A DNA stretch of 58,534 bases from Phascolarctobacterium sp. (GTDB taxonomy: Bacteria > Bacillota > Negativicutes > Acidaminococcales > Acidaminococcaceae). Shown one piece after another: positions 34,048-43,110 of the stretch. Under the pieces are notes generated by a model, which made no database searches, had not been told where the DNA came from, and was given only the letters and a program-made list of their open reading frames with translations. Within the stretch, counting starts at the first letter, position 1, and each line of letters starts with the position of its first letter. The position numbers were made by a program, and so were the translations under genes. The stretch covers positions 1 through 58,534 of the forward strand of contig NZ_JAUNOQ010000014.1 in the NCBI RefSeq assembly GCF_030531065.1, in the 5' to 3' direction.

Positions 34048-34770
34048 TCACAGGCGTTCGTCCAGCATATCGGCGGCAGCGCACAAGGCCACAATCATCG
34101 CGCTGGGCCGCGGCGGACAGCCGGGCACGGCAATATCCACCGGAACTACATCGGCAGCCTTGCCCACGATGGCATAGGTAGAGCCGTAGGTGGCTCCGCC
34201 TGCTGCGCAGGCTCCGCAGGCCATCACGAGTCGTGGCTGCGGCATGGCCTCGTAGGTCATGCGCAGGGCCTGCTCCAAATTGCGCGTCACTACGCCCGTC
34301 ACCATCAGCATATCCGCATGGCGCGGCGAAGCCACAAAGGCGATGCCGTAGCGGTGTAAATCGTATATGGGGTTACTGGTCGCGCCCATTTCAAAATCGC
34401 AGGCGTTGCAGCTGCCCGCGTCCAAATGGCGCACATGCAGCGAACGTCCCAGCTTGGCCGTAACCGTTCGGCTAACTTCTACCTGACTGTCGCTCAAAAT
34501 ATCCGCTAAGCGCTCCTTATTGCTGTGGCTCAGCGCCTTCTCAGCGCAGGCCTCCACACAGCGGCCGCAGAACAGGCATTTATGGTAGTCTATCTGTGGT
34601 CTGCCCTGTTCCATAGCCACAGCCTGCACAGGGCACGCCGCCGCGCACCGTCCGCAGCCGCTGCAGCCGTCGGCGCAGCGCAGCTGGCCGCGCAGCCTCT
34701 TGGAGCCGGTCGTTTCTATATTTTCCGTAGCGATTTTACCTGCTAAAATCGCTTCCAGCATTTTTAACAT
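34048..34770 (-). CDS. hyfI: Hydrogenase-4 small subunit fused to a 2[4Fe-4S] ferredoxin (HyfH-HyfI)
   Basis: A 240-residue electron-transfer subunit of a group 4 [NiFe] hydrogenase. The first 80 residues form a polyferredoxin with Cys36-x2-Cys39-x2-Cys42-x3-Cys46-Pro and Cys65-x2-Cys68-x2-Cys71-x3-Cys75. Residues 100-235 are the NuoB/HyfI fold with the proximal-cluster cysteines 121 and 124 (SCNACDFE), 188 (ACGACAAGG) and 218 (VPGCPPRP). In the E. coli hyf and hyc operons these are two proteins; here they are one. ATG 34770 has AGGAGG 7 bases upstream. Last gene of the six-gene operon, after the large subunit. Confidence 0.9.
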   Translation of the reverse strand: MLKMLEAILAGKIATENIETTGSKRLRGQLRCADGCSGCGRCAAACPVQAVAMEQGRPQIDYHKCLFCGRCVEACAEKALSHSNKERLADILSDSQVEVSRTVTAKLGRSLHVRHLDAGSCNACDFEMGATSNPIYDLHRYGIAFVASPRHADMLMVTGVVTRNLEQALRMTYEAMPQPRLVMACGACAAGGATYGSTYAIVGKAADVVPVDIAVPGCPPRPSAMIVALCAAADMLDERL

Positions 34771-34781
34771 CTCGCCACCTC

Positions 34782-36284
34782 CTAGCGGTCTATGCAGGCA
34801 TAGCACAGCTCAAAGCTTTTATTGATCAAGGGGAAATCAGGGATAATATCGCCCTGAACGGCCACCGTCAGCGCCGGCCAGTTGGGATAGGAGGCGGAAC
34901 GGATAAAGCAGCGGTCAAGGCGGCCGTTTTCATCCAGCAGCAGCCAATGGATATTATCTCCCCGTGCCGATTCGCTGATGCCCCAGCTACCCTCCAAAGC
35001 GCGCAGCTGGCCTAAATCCGCCTGCAGCTCCGTATCGGCGTTGCGGCGCAGCTTGGCTATCAGCTGCCGCACTAGGCTAAGACTTTGAGCTACCTCGCCC
35101 ACGCGCACCTTAATGCGGGCTTCCACATCGCCGCTATGCTCGACCACCACGTCGAAATCCAATTCGTCGTAAATGCCAAAGCCCATATCCTTGCGGCTGT
35201 CGCGGGCAATACCGCTGGCGCGCGCGCCCACGCCCACCATAGCCAAATCGAAGGCCGTGTTTTCACGAACGATGCCCGTCGTGCGGATGCGGTTGACGAA
35301 ATTGGCCTGCTCCCACATGATATGCACCATATCGGCGTAAACCTTTTCCACCTCTTTGAGCACGTCATCTATCTCTTCTAAAATTTTATCGTCGGCGTCC
35401 ATAGTAACACCGCCGGGAACTATCAGCCCGCGCAGAAAGCGACTGCCGGTCAGCAGCTCGTTAAGCTGCATTAAATATTCCTTCAAACGCGCGCCCATGC
35501 TGATAACAGGCGAAAAGCCAACCCCGGCGCAGATATTACCCGTATCGCCCACATGGTTATACAAGCGCTCCAGCTCCAGCGCCAGCGTGCGCAGCAGCCA
35601 GGCACGGTACGGCACCTGCGCCTCCGACAGCTTTTCCACCGCCTGGCAGAAGCTCAAACTGTTGGCCACGCTGCAGGCGCCGCAAATGCGCTCGATAATG
35701 GGCATGGCCTCCCAAGGCGTTTTGCCCTCCAAAGCCTTTTCAATACCGCGATGGGTAAAGAATAGCTTGGCGTCCAGCTGCAGCATGGCCTCGCCCGCCT
35801 GGCTGAAACGGAAATGCCCCGGCTCGATGATGCCTGCGTGAATGGGTCCGACAGGAACCTCAAACAACCCCTCGCCTGTTGAAGTCATCATTTCGTATTC
35901 ACGCCGGCCATGGCATTGGCAGTCCACCGGCGTCTGCTTGAGCAGCGGATGGAAATCGGAAGGAAAGCTTTCGTGCAGCACCAAAGGCCGCAAATCCGGA
36001 TGCCCTTCCGGCACTAAGCCGAACATATCGTGCAACTCCCTCTCATACCAGGCGGCCGCAGGCAGCAGTGTGGTCAAGCAAGGATAGTTGAAAGGCCCCT
36101 CGGCGGGAAATTCCGTTTTCAATACGTCCAGACTGCGCTTTTCCGCATTATAGAACAGGCAGTAAATCGCCAGACCGCCGCCGCGCAGGGTTTCGTCCGC
36201 GCCGAACATAGCGGCCAGCGGATGTTTACCGCCGCCGCTGCAAATATTAGCGGCGCCGCGCAGATTTTCAGGTTTTACCAGCAT
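34782..36284 (-). CDS. hyfG: Hydrogenase-4 large subunit (HyfG/HycE-like)
   Basis: A 500-residue catalytic subunit. The N-terminal 150 residues match the NuoC-like 30-kDa domain (WYERELHDMFGLVPEGHPDLRPL), the rest the NuoD-like [NiFe] domain. All four nickel-iron cysteines are present: ERICGAC near 200-203 and LCYAC at 494/497. Two local changes are notable: the His after the first pair is Asn (CSVANSL), and the usual DPC before the last pair is ELC. The protein stops three residues after the last Cys, so there is no C-terminal peptide for a maturation protease to remove. SGIARDSRKDMGF and RGDNIHWLLLDENG are typical of HycE relatives. The active enzyme reduces protons or oxidises H2 at the inner membrane's cytosolic face. 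Confidence 0.92.
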   Translation of the reverse strand: MLVKPENLRGAANICSGGGKHPLAAMFGADETLRGGGLAIYCLFYNAEKRSLDVLKTEFPAEGPFNYPCLTTLLPAAAWYERELHDMFGLVPEGHPDLRPLVLHESFPSDFHPLLKQTPVDCQCHGRREYEMMTSTGEGLFEVPVGPIHAGIIEPGHFRFSQAGEAMLQLDAKLFFTHRGIEKALEGKTPWEAMPIIERICGACSVANSLSFCQAVEKLSEAQVPYRAWLLRTLALELERLYNHVGDTGNICAGVGFSPVISMGARLKEYLMQLNELLTGSRFLRGLIVPGGVTMDADDKILEEIDDVLKEVEKVYADMVHIMWEQANFVNRIRTTGIVRENTAFDLAMVGVGARASGIARDSRKDMGFGIYDELDFDVVVEHSGDVEARIKVRVGEVAQSLSLVRQLIAKLRRNADTELQADLGQLRALEGSWGISESARGDNIHWLLLDENGRLDRCFIRSASYPNWPALTVAVQGDIIPDFPLINKSFELCYACIDR

Positions 36285-36288
36285 AGCA

Positions 36289-37764
36289 TCAACCTCCTAT
36301 AACGCGCACAGCGCAATTAAGCACATTATCCAGCCAGGGAATGGCCTCAAAGCCTGCGCCCACTGCGCAGGTAGCCAGCAGCAGCAGCGCCAGCACGGCA
36401 ATATCCATGGAGCCCAGCAGCTCTCCTAAGGGCTTGCGTCTGGCGCTGTCGCCCAGCATACGCATCCCGTGGTACAAAATGCCGATCAGTACGCCTGCCA
36501 GCAGCACGATGAGCAGGCTTCCGGCCAGCCAATGGCCCTCGCGGAACAAAGCCGCCATAATATAAAATTTACTGAAAAACAAGCCCATGGGCGGCAGTCC
36601 CAAAATACCCAGCATACCGGTCAGCCAAAAGGTCGCCGTATAGGGCACGTCCTTAATCATACCGTGAATACGCATCATATTGCGCGTCTGATATTCCTGG
36701 ATAACAGTACCTGCAATATAGAACAGCACGAATTTAATCATAGCGTGGCTGTACATATGCAGCATGACAGCCTTTAAGGAAAAGGCAGAAAACGCGCCGA
36801 TGCCAGCTACCATAATGCCGATATTTTCCATAGAAGAATAAGCCAGCAGACGCTTAATATCGCGCTGCACCACCACGAAGGGCACGGCCACCGCCACCGT
36901 CAGCACGGCAAAGAACAACAGCATGCCGCTCATCATGGCGCTGCCCGCCGTGGGCAGCAGAATCACCAGATTACGCAGCAGCACATAAATGGCGCAACTG
37001 CACAGCGCGCCGCTGAGCATGCCGCTGGTCAGCGACGGCGCTTCGGCGTAGGCGTCGGGCAGCCAGGTGTGCATGGGAGCCATACCCGCCTTGGTCCCGT
37101 AGCCGATAACGATAAATAGCAGCGCCAGCCGCGTCATGGCCGGGTCCAGCGCGGAAGCGTTTTGATACAGGTACAGCCAGCTCAAAGCCTTTTCCGAGCC
37201 TAAGGCGTCCAGCTGCGCGTAGTACAGCACCAGCGTGCCCAGCAGCGCTAAGCAAATGCCTACGGTGCAGACCATAATATATTTCCAGGTAGCCTCCAAG
37301 GCGGCGCGGGTAAATTTAAAGGAAATCAAAAGCGCTGAAATCAGGGTAGTGGCTTCAATAGCGACCCACATAAGGCCCAGATTTTTCACCAGCAGCACGA
37401 TGAACATCGTCCAGCAAAAGAGCTGCATCAATGCAAAATAACGTCCCGTCTGCAACTGCTCGCCCTTCAATACGCCGCAACGCTCCTCCCGCGTCAGATA
37501 GGAACGTGCCATCCAGCTGGCGGCTACATACAGCGTCGTAATAATGAGCAGCACCCAGCAGCTCAGGGCGTCGATATAAAAATAATCGTCCGCATAAGGC
37601 TGGGAAGGATTAAAATTGGCTGCCAAAAGCAGCACCGTCACGCCCACGGCAGTAGCCGTCAGACGGTGCAGCCAATGCAGCGTTTGGTTGGCAAAGCGCC
37701 CGGCCAGGGCAAGCACAGCGCACAAAGGCGGCAGGCATAACAAAGGCAAAATATATTCCAGCAT
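36289..37764 (-). CDS. hyfF: Hydrogenase-4 membrane subunit, antiporter-like (HyfF)
   Basis: A 491-residue Mrp/NuoN-like proton-translocating subunit with about 13-14 membrane helices. The family landmarks are visible: ATTLISALLISF near residue 140, GTKAGMAPMHTWLPDAYAEAPS near 222 (with the lysine of the NuoL/M/N channel), VQRDIKRLLAYSSMENIGIM near 300 and a conserved HMYSHAMIKFVLF near 335. It lies between HyfE and HyfG with gaps of 4-7 bases. It should pump ions while the hydrogenase reaction runs. Confidence 0.92.
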   Translation of the reverse strand: MLEYILPLLCLPPLCAVLALAGRFANQTLHWLHRLTATAVGVTVLLLAANFNPSQPYADDYFYIDALSCWVLLIITTLYVAASWMARSYLTREERCGVLKGEQLQTGRYFALMQLFCWTMFIVLLVKNLGLMWVAIEATTLISALLISFKFTRAALEATWKYIMVCTVGICLALLGTLVLYYAQLDALGSEKALSWLYLYQNASALDPAMTRLALLFIVIGYGTKAGMAPMHTWLPDAYAEAPSLTSGMLSGALCSCAIYVLLRNLVILLPTAGSAMMSGMLLFFAVLTVAVAVPFVVVQRDIKRLLAYSSMENIGIMVAGIGAFSAFSLKAVMLHMYSHAMIKFVLFYIAGTVIQEYQTRNMMRIHGMIKDVPYTATFWLTGMLGILGLPPMGLFFSKFYIMAALFREGHWLAGSLLIVLLAGVLIGILYHGMRMLGDSARRKPLGELLGSMDIAVLALLLLATCAVGAGFEAIPWLDNVLNCAVRVIGG

Positions 37765-37771
37765 GCTCCAC

Positions 37772-38401
37772 CTAACCTTTCAGCTTGTCCAGCACGTTTG
37801 TATCCGTCGTTTTAAAAGACAGACGCAGGCGCGAGGTCAAAATAACCAAAATAACCACGGCGATTAAAACGTCCAGGAAAATACCCAGCTCGATAATCAA
37901 AGGCAGACCCTCCGTCATAATCAGGCCCAGCAGATAAATACCGTTTTCCATAGTAATCAGACCGATCATCTGCATAATAGCGCGGCTGCGCATAACAATC
38001 AGCGTCAGCCCCGTCATAATCATAAACATGGAGGCCGCCATAATATCGCGTCCCGCAGCCATGGGCAGCAGGCCGTCGATAACCATGTAGCCCAGCGCCA
38101 GGCTGCAGGCCGCCACCGCCGTAGAATAATTGACGTTGATATCGCTGACGATTTCCCGCTCGTCCCGCAGCTGGTGTACTACTTTAAGAATAGCATAGGG
38201 AATGAACACCACCTTGACGGCAATGGTCAAAAGTCCCGGCAGCCAGCCGTGCAGACCGCCGCCATGGCTCAACCCCACCGCCAGGCAGGCCGCCGCAATC
38301 AGCGCCGACTGTACGCTGAGGCACAGGGTAGCGCGGCGCAGCTCCATAAATCTCGTCTGCAAAAAGACGATAAATATTAAACTTACTACTAAATATTCCA
38401 T
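37772..38401 (-). CDS. hyfE: Hydrogenase-4 membrane subunit HyfE
   Basis: A 209-residue membrane protein with about six helices, matching HyfE in size and position. The C-terminal segment (ITMENGIYLLGLIMTEGLPLIIELGIFLDVL) resembles the NuoK fold, with Glu residues in the membrane as in proton-channel subunits. It has no soluble domain. The neighbours on both sides are antiporter-like subunits and the gaps are 7 and 11 bases. Confidence 0.88.
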   Translation of the reverse strand: MEYLVVSLIFIVFLQTRFMELRRATLCLSVQSALIAAACLAVGLSHGGGLHGWLPGLLTIAVKVVFIPYAILKVVHQLRDEREIVSDINVNYSTAVAACSLALGYMVIDGLLPMAAGRDIMAASMFMIMTGLTLIVMRSRAIMQMIGLITMENGIYLLGLIMTEGLPLIIELGIFLDVLIAVVILVILTSRLRLSFKTTDTNVLDKLKG

Positions 38402-38412
38402 CGTCCGCCTCC

Positions 38413-39306
38413 CTACTGCGCCACTACTGCCAGAAGCAGCATCAAACCGGCAGCCGCCAGATATACGCGCACCTTAAACAGGCGCATTTTATTATTCAAG
38501 GTTTCCACCACGCCCACCATAACGGCGCTGAACAGCACCTTGAGCGCCACGGGCAAATCCAGCGGCAGGTAAAGCATGGAAAAGATTACCAGAAAAATAA
38601 GTAATTTCAACTGGCTGGCCCAATGAATGAGCGCCAGCAAACGACCGGAATATTCCAGCGTCATACATTCGTGAATCATAGTCAGCTCCAGGTGCGTGTC
38701 CGGGTTATCCACGGGAATGCGGCTGTTTTCGGCCAACAGTACCAGGAAAAAGGCAATGCAGGTCAAAACCCCAGCCACCGTCAGATTAACCTGGTCAAAG
38801 CTCAGGCTCATGCCGCTTAACGAAGTACTGCCGGTGTGCAGCACATTGGACAGAATAGCCAGCATGATAACCGGCTCCACAAAGGCCGCCACGTAAACCT
38901 CACGACTGCCGCCCATGCCGCCGAAGGCCGTCGCCGCGTCCATGGAAGACACAGTCATAAAAAAACGCCCCAAAGCGAACAGATAAACAAAAACGAAAAC
39001 GTCGCCAAAGCCCGCCTGTCCGCCGAAGAAATTGGGCAGCATGCAGGCAGCCGCCAGCGTCGTAGCAAAATAAACGCAGGGAGCCAGACGGAAAACAACG
39101 CTGGTATAAGGAGTCAGGATAGTCTGCTTGCTCCACCATTTCCTGATATCGTAATATTCCTGCAAAACGCTGGAACCGATGCGGTTCTGCAGCAGCGCCT
39201 TGACCTTTTTGACAATACCGCTGACTAAAGGCGCAGCCAGCAAAAGCAACAGGGCCTGCGCCAGGCAGAGGGCTAAGCTTTCCAATTGCGAAGAAATGTC
39301 GATCAT
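38413..39306 (-). CDS. hyfC: Hydrogenase-4 membrane subunit, NuoH-like (HyfC/HycD)
   Basis: A 297-residue NuoH/HycD homologue with about eight helices, which connects the soluble catalytic arm to the membrane arm. Family motifs are LQNRIGSSVLQEYYDIRKW near residue 40, ENSRIPVDNPDTHLELTMIHE near 195 (the conserved acidic loop near the quinone-site equivalent) and MEYS-type ALEYSG-like MTLEYSGRLLALI. It overlaps the upstream hyfB gene by 4 bases (ATGA). Confidence 0.92.
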   Translation of the reverse strand: MIDISSQLESLALCLAQALLLLLAAPLVSGIVKKVKALLQNRIGSSVLQEYYDIRKWWSKQTILTPYTSVVFRLAPCVYFATTLAAACMLPNFFGGQAGFGDVFVFVYLFALGRFFMTVSSMDAATAFGGMGGSREVYVAAFVEPVIMLAILSNVLHTGSTSLSGMSLSFDQVNLTVAGVLTCIAFFLVLLAENSRIPVDNPDTHLELTMIHECMTLEYSGRLLALIHWASQLKLLIFLVIFSMLYLPLDLPVALKVLFSAVMVGVVETLNNKMRLFKVRVYLAAAGLMLLLAVVAQ

Positions 39307-41276
39307 TTATACAACGCCCCCCAAATCAAAACGATAACCATAGCCGCCATAACGTAGGAAACGTACAGGCGCACGCTGCCCTGCTGCAAACGGCGCAGGA
39401 AGGCCGACACGCGGACGAAATGCTTCTGCAAGGGCTGATATAATTTTTCCGTAATCATATCGGGAATTTCCAGCTTGTAGGACAGCTGACGGCCAAAATA
39501 AGCGTGGTCCTTGCGCATATAGGACACCTGACGCTTAGGCTTGAGCAGATAGTCAAAGGCCCGACGTACCGGCTTACTGAAACCTGTAGCCGAATACTGC
39601 TGCCGCTCCGTAGGATAAGTACCGCAGTTCCAGGTGACGCTTTGACGCTGGCACACGCCTGCCGTCGCTAAATACAGCGCGCCGCCGACAACAGTCAGCA
39701 AAAGCAGCAGCAGCGCAGGATTAAAGACCGCCTGAGCGCCGCTGCCGGCCCAGGCCAGCCCCCAGCCCTGCAGAGCGTAATCGGTCGGCAGCTGTAAAGC
39801 CGCGCACACAGCCTGCAGCACGGGCAAGGGATAAACGCCGCAGGCCAGCACCAGCAGGCTGGATAGGCCCATGGCAGTCAGCATAAAGCCGTCGGCCTCA
39901 TGGGCATGCTCCGTCAGCTGGCTGCGGGCACGTCCCAAAAAAGTAATGCCAAAGAAGCGCACAAAGCAGCCCAGAGCCAGCGCTCCCGTGAAGCCTAATA
40001 AAATAAAGCACAGAGCCGACCACAGGCGAATATTCTGAGCCGAATTGCTGCCGGCCAGCGTGATAAAGCTCTGCAGCACCAGCCATTCGCCCACAAAGCC
40101 GTTGGTCAGAGGCGCAGCCGCCAGAGCCAGGCAACCGATAAACGAAAACAGCGCAGTATAGGGCATGCTCCGCGCCAGCCCGCCAAACAGCTCCAGATTC
40201 TTACTGCCCGTGCCGTGCATGATACTGCCTGCGCTCATAAACATCAGCACCTTCATAACGCTGTGGTTAAAGGCATGCGCCAGCGCCGCCACAAAGCCCA
40301 GCATATACCAATGTCCGCCCGCTGTAACCTTGAGCAGCATACCGCAGCCGAAGGCCGCAAAAATAACGCCCATATTTTCCACAGAAGAATAAGCCAGCAC
40401 CCGCTTAATATCGGTTTCCATCTGCGCGTACAGCACGCCCAGAAACGCCGAAAGCACGCCGGTAACCATAACAATGACGCACCACCAGTAGTTCCACGTC
40501 GGCAAAAAGCTGAACACGAAGCGTCCGAAGCCGTATAAAGCAATTTTCAGCATGACGCCGCTCATAAGCGCCGATACATGGCTGGGCGCGGCAGGATGAG
40601 CCTTGGGCAGCCACACATGCAGCGGCACTAAACCGGCCTTCAGCGCAAAGCCAACGAAAGCGCAACCAAAAACTGCGTGCTGCCAGACGCCCTGCAAATT
40701 ATTGCGCGCCATATCCGCAAAGCTGAAGGAATTGCTGGCCGAGCCTGTCAGCAAAAAGGCGATCATAATAAAGGCCGTGCCGACCGAAGTCATTACCAGA
40801 TATTGGTAAGCCGCGTCGCGGGTGCTGCGCTGCTCCGACTCATGGTTGACCAGCATAAAGGACGCCACGGCCATAATTTCCCAAAAGAGTAAAAAGCTAA
40901 AGCCGTCGCCTGCCAGCAGCACCAAAACCATGGACAGCAGGAATAAATTCCACATGCCGCCTAAAACCCGCAGACGGTTCCCCTCATAGCTCCGGGCATA
41001 GCCCATGGCATATAAACTGGCAATAACTCCGGCAATACCCGTCAGCAGCAGAAAAATCGCGCTCCAGCCGTCGCAGGCCAGGGAATATGCCCCCCATACC
41101 AAGGGATGCAGCTTCTGCCCCATGAGCTGCGCCGCCGCGCCGTAAGCAGCCGCCGCACTGCCAGCCAGCGCCAGGCCGTTAGCCAGCCAGTGAGCCGCTT
41201 TCTGCCAGCCGTGGGGAAACAGCATGGTCAGCACACCGGCTGCCAAGCAGGCTGCAGCTATCAAAAACATTTCCAT
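39303..41276 (-). CDS. hyfB: Hydrogenase-4 component B, antiporter-like (HyfB)
   Basis: A 657-residue NuoL/NuoM-like subunit with about 14-16 helices and a C-terminal extension. Motifs are LLFWEIMAVASFMLVNHE near residue 130, GLVPLHVWLPKAHPAAPS near 215 (channel lysines), QMETDIKRVLAYSSVENMGVIFAAFG near 290 and HAFNHSVMKVLMFM near 335. The tail (RRAFDYLLKPKRQVSYMRKDHAYF) is typical of HyfB/HycC. First gene of the operon; the promoter at 41343-41364 precedes it by about 65 bases. Confidence 0.92.
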   Translation of the reverse strand: MEMFLIAAACLAAGVLTMLFPHGWQKAAHWLANGLALAGSAAAAYGAAAQLMGQKLHPLVWGAYSLACDGWSAIFLLLTGIAGVIASLYAMGYARSYEGNRLRVLGGMWNLFLLSMVLVLLAGDGFSFLLFWEIMAVASFMLVNHESEQRSTRDAAYQYLVMTSVGTAFIMIAFLLTGSASNSFSFADMARNNLQGVWQHAVFGCAFVGFALKAGLVPLHVWLPKAHPAAPSHVSALMSGVMLKIALYGFGRFVFSFLPTWNYWWCVIVMVTGVLSAFLGVLYAQMETDIKRVLAYSSVENMGVIFAAFGCGMLLKVTAGGHWYMLGFVAALAHAFNHSVMKVLMFMSAGSIMHGTGSKNLELFGGLARSMPYTALFSFIGCLALAAAPLTNGFVGEWLVLQSFITLAGSNSAQNIRLWSALCFILLGFTGALALGCFVRFFGITFLGRARSQLTEHAHEADGFMLTAMGLSSLLVLACGVYPLPVLQAVCAALQLPTDYALQGWGLAWAGSGAQAVFNPALLLLLLTVVGGALYLATAGVCQRQSVTWNCGTYPTERQQYSATGFSKPVRRAFDYLLKPKRQVSYMRKDHAYFGRQLSYKLEIPDMITEKLYQPLQKHFVRVSAFLRRLQQGSVRLYVSYVMAAMVIVLIWGALYK

Positions 41277-41342
41277 CTTCTCACCTACACTCTCATGAAT
41301 TTTTACATTTTATTCACAACTTCACATTTTTGCCATTTAAAA

Positions 41343-41364
41343 ATTATAGCATATTTACCGGTAA
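41343..41364 (-). promoter_or_regulatory. Promoter of the hydrogenase operon with a palindromic site
   Basis: On the minus strand TATAAT (41343-41348) with TGC upstream (extended -10). The perfect 10-base palindrome TTACCGGTAA (41355-41364) lies six bases upstream of the -10, in the spacer. No -35 close to TTGACA is seen, which would fit an activator- or repressor-controlled promoter. Confidence 0.6.
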
Positions 41365-41441
41365 GAAGAAATAGCTTTTACGCCGCCTGCCAAAAATTTA
41401 TTCCTAAGCAATGGCGATTTGCCCTGAAATGCGTTAGCGCT

Positions 41442-42008
41442 CTATACGCCGTCCGGAAGTTCCCCTGCGCCGTATACCTTGAGCATCAGTCCGGCACGCA
41501 CTCTGCCAGCGCTCCCCTCGCCCTGCAGCCGCAGCTCGTCCACAGCCGTCCCCTGCCGTTCCAGCTGCCGCAGCCAGCGCAGTACGGCGTAATAATCTCC
41601 CTCTGCCTGCACCTGCAAGCGGTGCAGCTTGTTTTGCCGCTGAACGCCGTCAGCAGCGTTTACCGCCGCAGAAGCGCTTATTTCCAGCAGCTGTACGCCG
41701 CTATCAACAGCCAATCGCTGTACGGCATTTTGCACGGCGTTGATATCGCCTGCAGCCTGCAGCCTGCTCTTTAATGCGGCCAGCTCTGCCGCCTGTCTGG
41801 CAATCCCTGCCTCGTAACCGTCCTGATCGGCAGCCAGGGACTTTAAGCGTTCCAGCTCCTGCCGCTGCTGCTCCGTCTCTCGCTGCAAAGCCGCATACTC
41901 TGCCAGACCCGGCTCGACGGCCTGCTGCCAAAGCCCCAGCAAAAGCCCCAGGGAAAGCAGGTAGGCTAACGGCCAGCGGATGCTCCATAATTGCTGCGCA
42001 TACTTCAT
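41442..42008 (-). CDS. GspM/PilO-like pilus or secretion assembly protein
   Basis: A 188-residue bitopic protein: one membrane helix at residues 13-29 (PLAYLLSLGLLLGLWQQ), a coiled coil to about 90 rich in Glu, Gln and Ala, and a periplasmic ferredoxin-like domain (VDSGVQLLEISASA, HRLQVQAEGDYYAVLRWLRQLERQ). This is the PilO/GspM plan. It overlaps the GspL/PilMN-like gene by 4 bases. In pilus or type II secretion machines PilO pairs with PilN under the outer-membrane secretin. No secretin, ATPase, inner-membrane platform or pilin gene is present here. Confidence 0.75.
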   Translation of the reverse strand: MKYAQQLWSIRWPLAYLLSLGLLLGLWQQAVEPGLAEYAALQRETEQQRQELERLKSLAADQDGYEAGIARQAAELAALKSRLQAAGDINAVQNAVQRLAVDSGVQLLEISASAAVNAADGVQRQNKLHRLQVQAEGDYYAVLRWLRQLERQGTAVDELRLQGEGSAGRVRAGLMLKVYGAGELPDGV

Positions 42009-43090
42009 AAGCCACTCTCCTTCAATTGCAAAGCAAAGCTGACGCCGCCCTCCTCCTGCCGGGAGCGCAGTAGCTCCACCTCCCCATAGGCCTGCTGCTG
42101 CCGCCAGCGCTGTATAAGCTGCTGCACCTCGGTTAATCCGGCAGCCCGGCCTTCCACCTGCCAGTGTCCCTGACCGGCGCTGCCCTGTACGCTTTGCAAC
42201 CAGCAGCCGGGCTCCAGCTGCCGCCCCAGCTGTTCCAGCCTGCCGCTGACCTGCAGCGTGGGGCGCTTTTCTGTCTGCTCCAGCCTGCGCAAGCGCTCCA
42301 GCTCCCTATTCAACTTTTCGCTGTAGGCATAGCGCTGCCGCCATTGACCGTATTCCTGAAGCTGCCTGCGCCCATCCTGTACGCTTCGCTGCGCCAGATA
42401 GCAACCGCCGCGCACCCCAGCATACAGCAGCAAGGTCAGCGCCGCGCAGCCTAAAGCCGCCGCGCGCCAATAAGGAGATTGCGCAAGCTGCTTGCCAAAA
42501 ACAAGGCCTTCTGCCCGCAGCAAATTTTCCTCCGGCCAGACCGCTCCCGCAAACCACTCCTGTTGCGCTGTTTCCACCTCCCTGCCTGCCAAAACAGCCC
42601 GCAAACGCAGCTGCAAGGATTCCGTCAGCTGCCGCCAGCCCTGCGCCGCCGCCAGCTCCATAGCCCACAGCTGCACCTGCATATCCGCCTCCCGTCTTTC
42701 CTCCACGGCAAAAGCCGCAGTATAAGCGCCCGCCGCCCAGGGAGCCAGCTGCCCTGCCTCCCAGCGCACCGCCTTACGCAAGGCTTTGGCTTCCAGGATG
42801 GGCAGCGTCAGCCTTTCTCCGTACACCTGCTCCGCGCCTAAAAGTAGCAACGCATCTAATCCCGCCCCCGCTTTGGCTTCCAGTAAAATTGTACGCAGCA
42901 GCTCGCCAGCTTCTTCAATAATATTCCGGCCTGCGCTCATCTCTAAAGTGCGTTCCTGCCGCCACAGGCAGCAATCCGGCTGCCAGCAGCTCGCCCGCAA
43001 AATATTTTCCCGCAGCTCGATAAGCAAAAGCTGCCGCTGCCGCCTCTGCCTGCGCCGCCAGCATCGTTGGTAATCCTGTAATGTTTTCAT
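42005..43090 (-). CDS. GspL-like (PilM-PilN-like fusion) assembly protein
   Basis: A 361-residue protein. Residues 15-180 form a reduced PilM/GspL-like cytosolic domain (LLLIELRENILRASCWQ; DALLLLGAEQVYGERLTLPILEAKALRKAVRWEAGQ in pieces), followed by a membrane helix at about 207-228 (YWRAAALGCAALTLLLYAGV) and a periplasmic PilN-like coiled coil and ferredoxin fold. It resembles GspL more than separate PilM and PilN. The frame opens with TTG, but ATG 43090 with GGAGG 9 bases upstream is better. Arg/Gln content is unusually high, and the usual ATPase motifs of PilM are hard to see. It overlaps the next gene by 4 bases. Confidence 0.72.
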   Translation of the reverse strand: MKTLQDYQRCWRRRQRRQRQLLLIELRENILRASCWQPDCCLWRQERTLEMSAGRNIIEEAGELLRTILLEAKAGAGLDALLLLGAEQVYGERLTLPILEAKALRKAVRWEAGQLAPWAAGAYTAAFAVEERREADMQVQLWAMELAAAQGWRQLTESLQLRLRAVLAGREVETAQQEWFAGAVWPEENLLRAEGLVFGKQLAQSPYWRAAALGCAALTLLLYAGVRGGCYLAQRSVQDGRRQLQEYGQWRQRYAYSEKLNRELERLRRLEQTEKRPTLQVSGRLEQLGRQLEPGCWLQSVQGSAGQGHWQVEGRAAGLTEVQQLIQRWRQQQAYGEVELLRSRQEEGGVSFALQLKESGL

Positions 43091-43110
43091 CAACTACATC
43101 CTCCTGCAAA

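Noticed and set aside
41280-41340. Rex-type operator (TTGTGAA half-site) in the hydrogenase leader
   Set aside because: Only a half-site is present, with no matching inverted TTCACAA arm.
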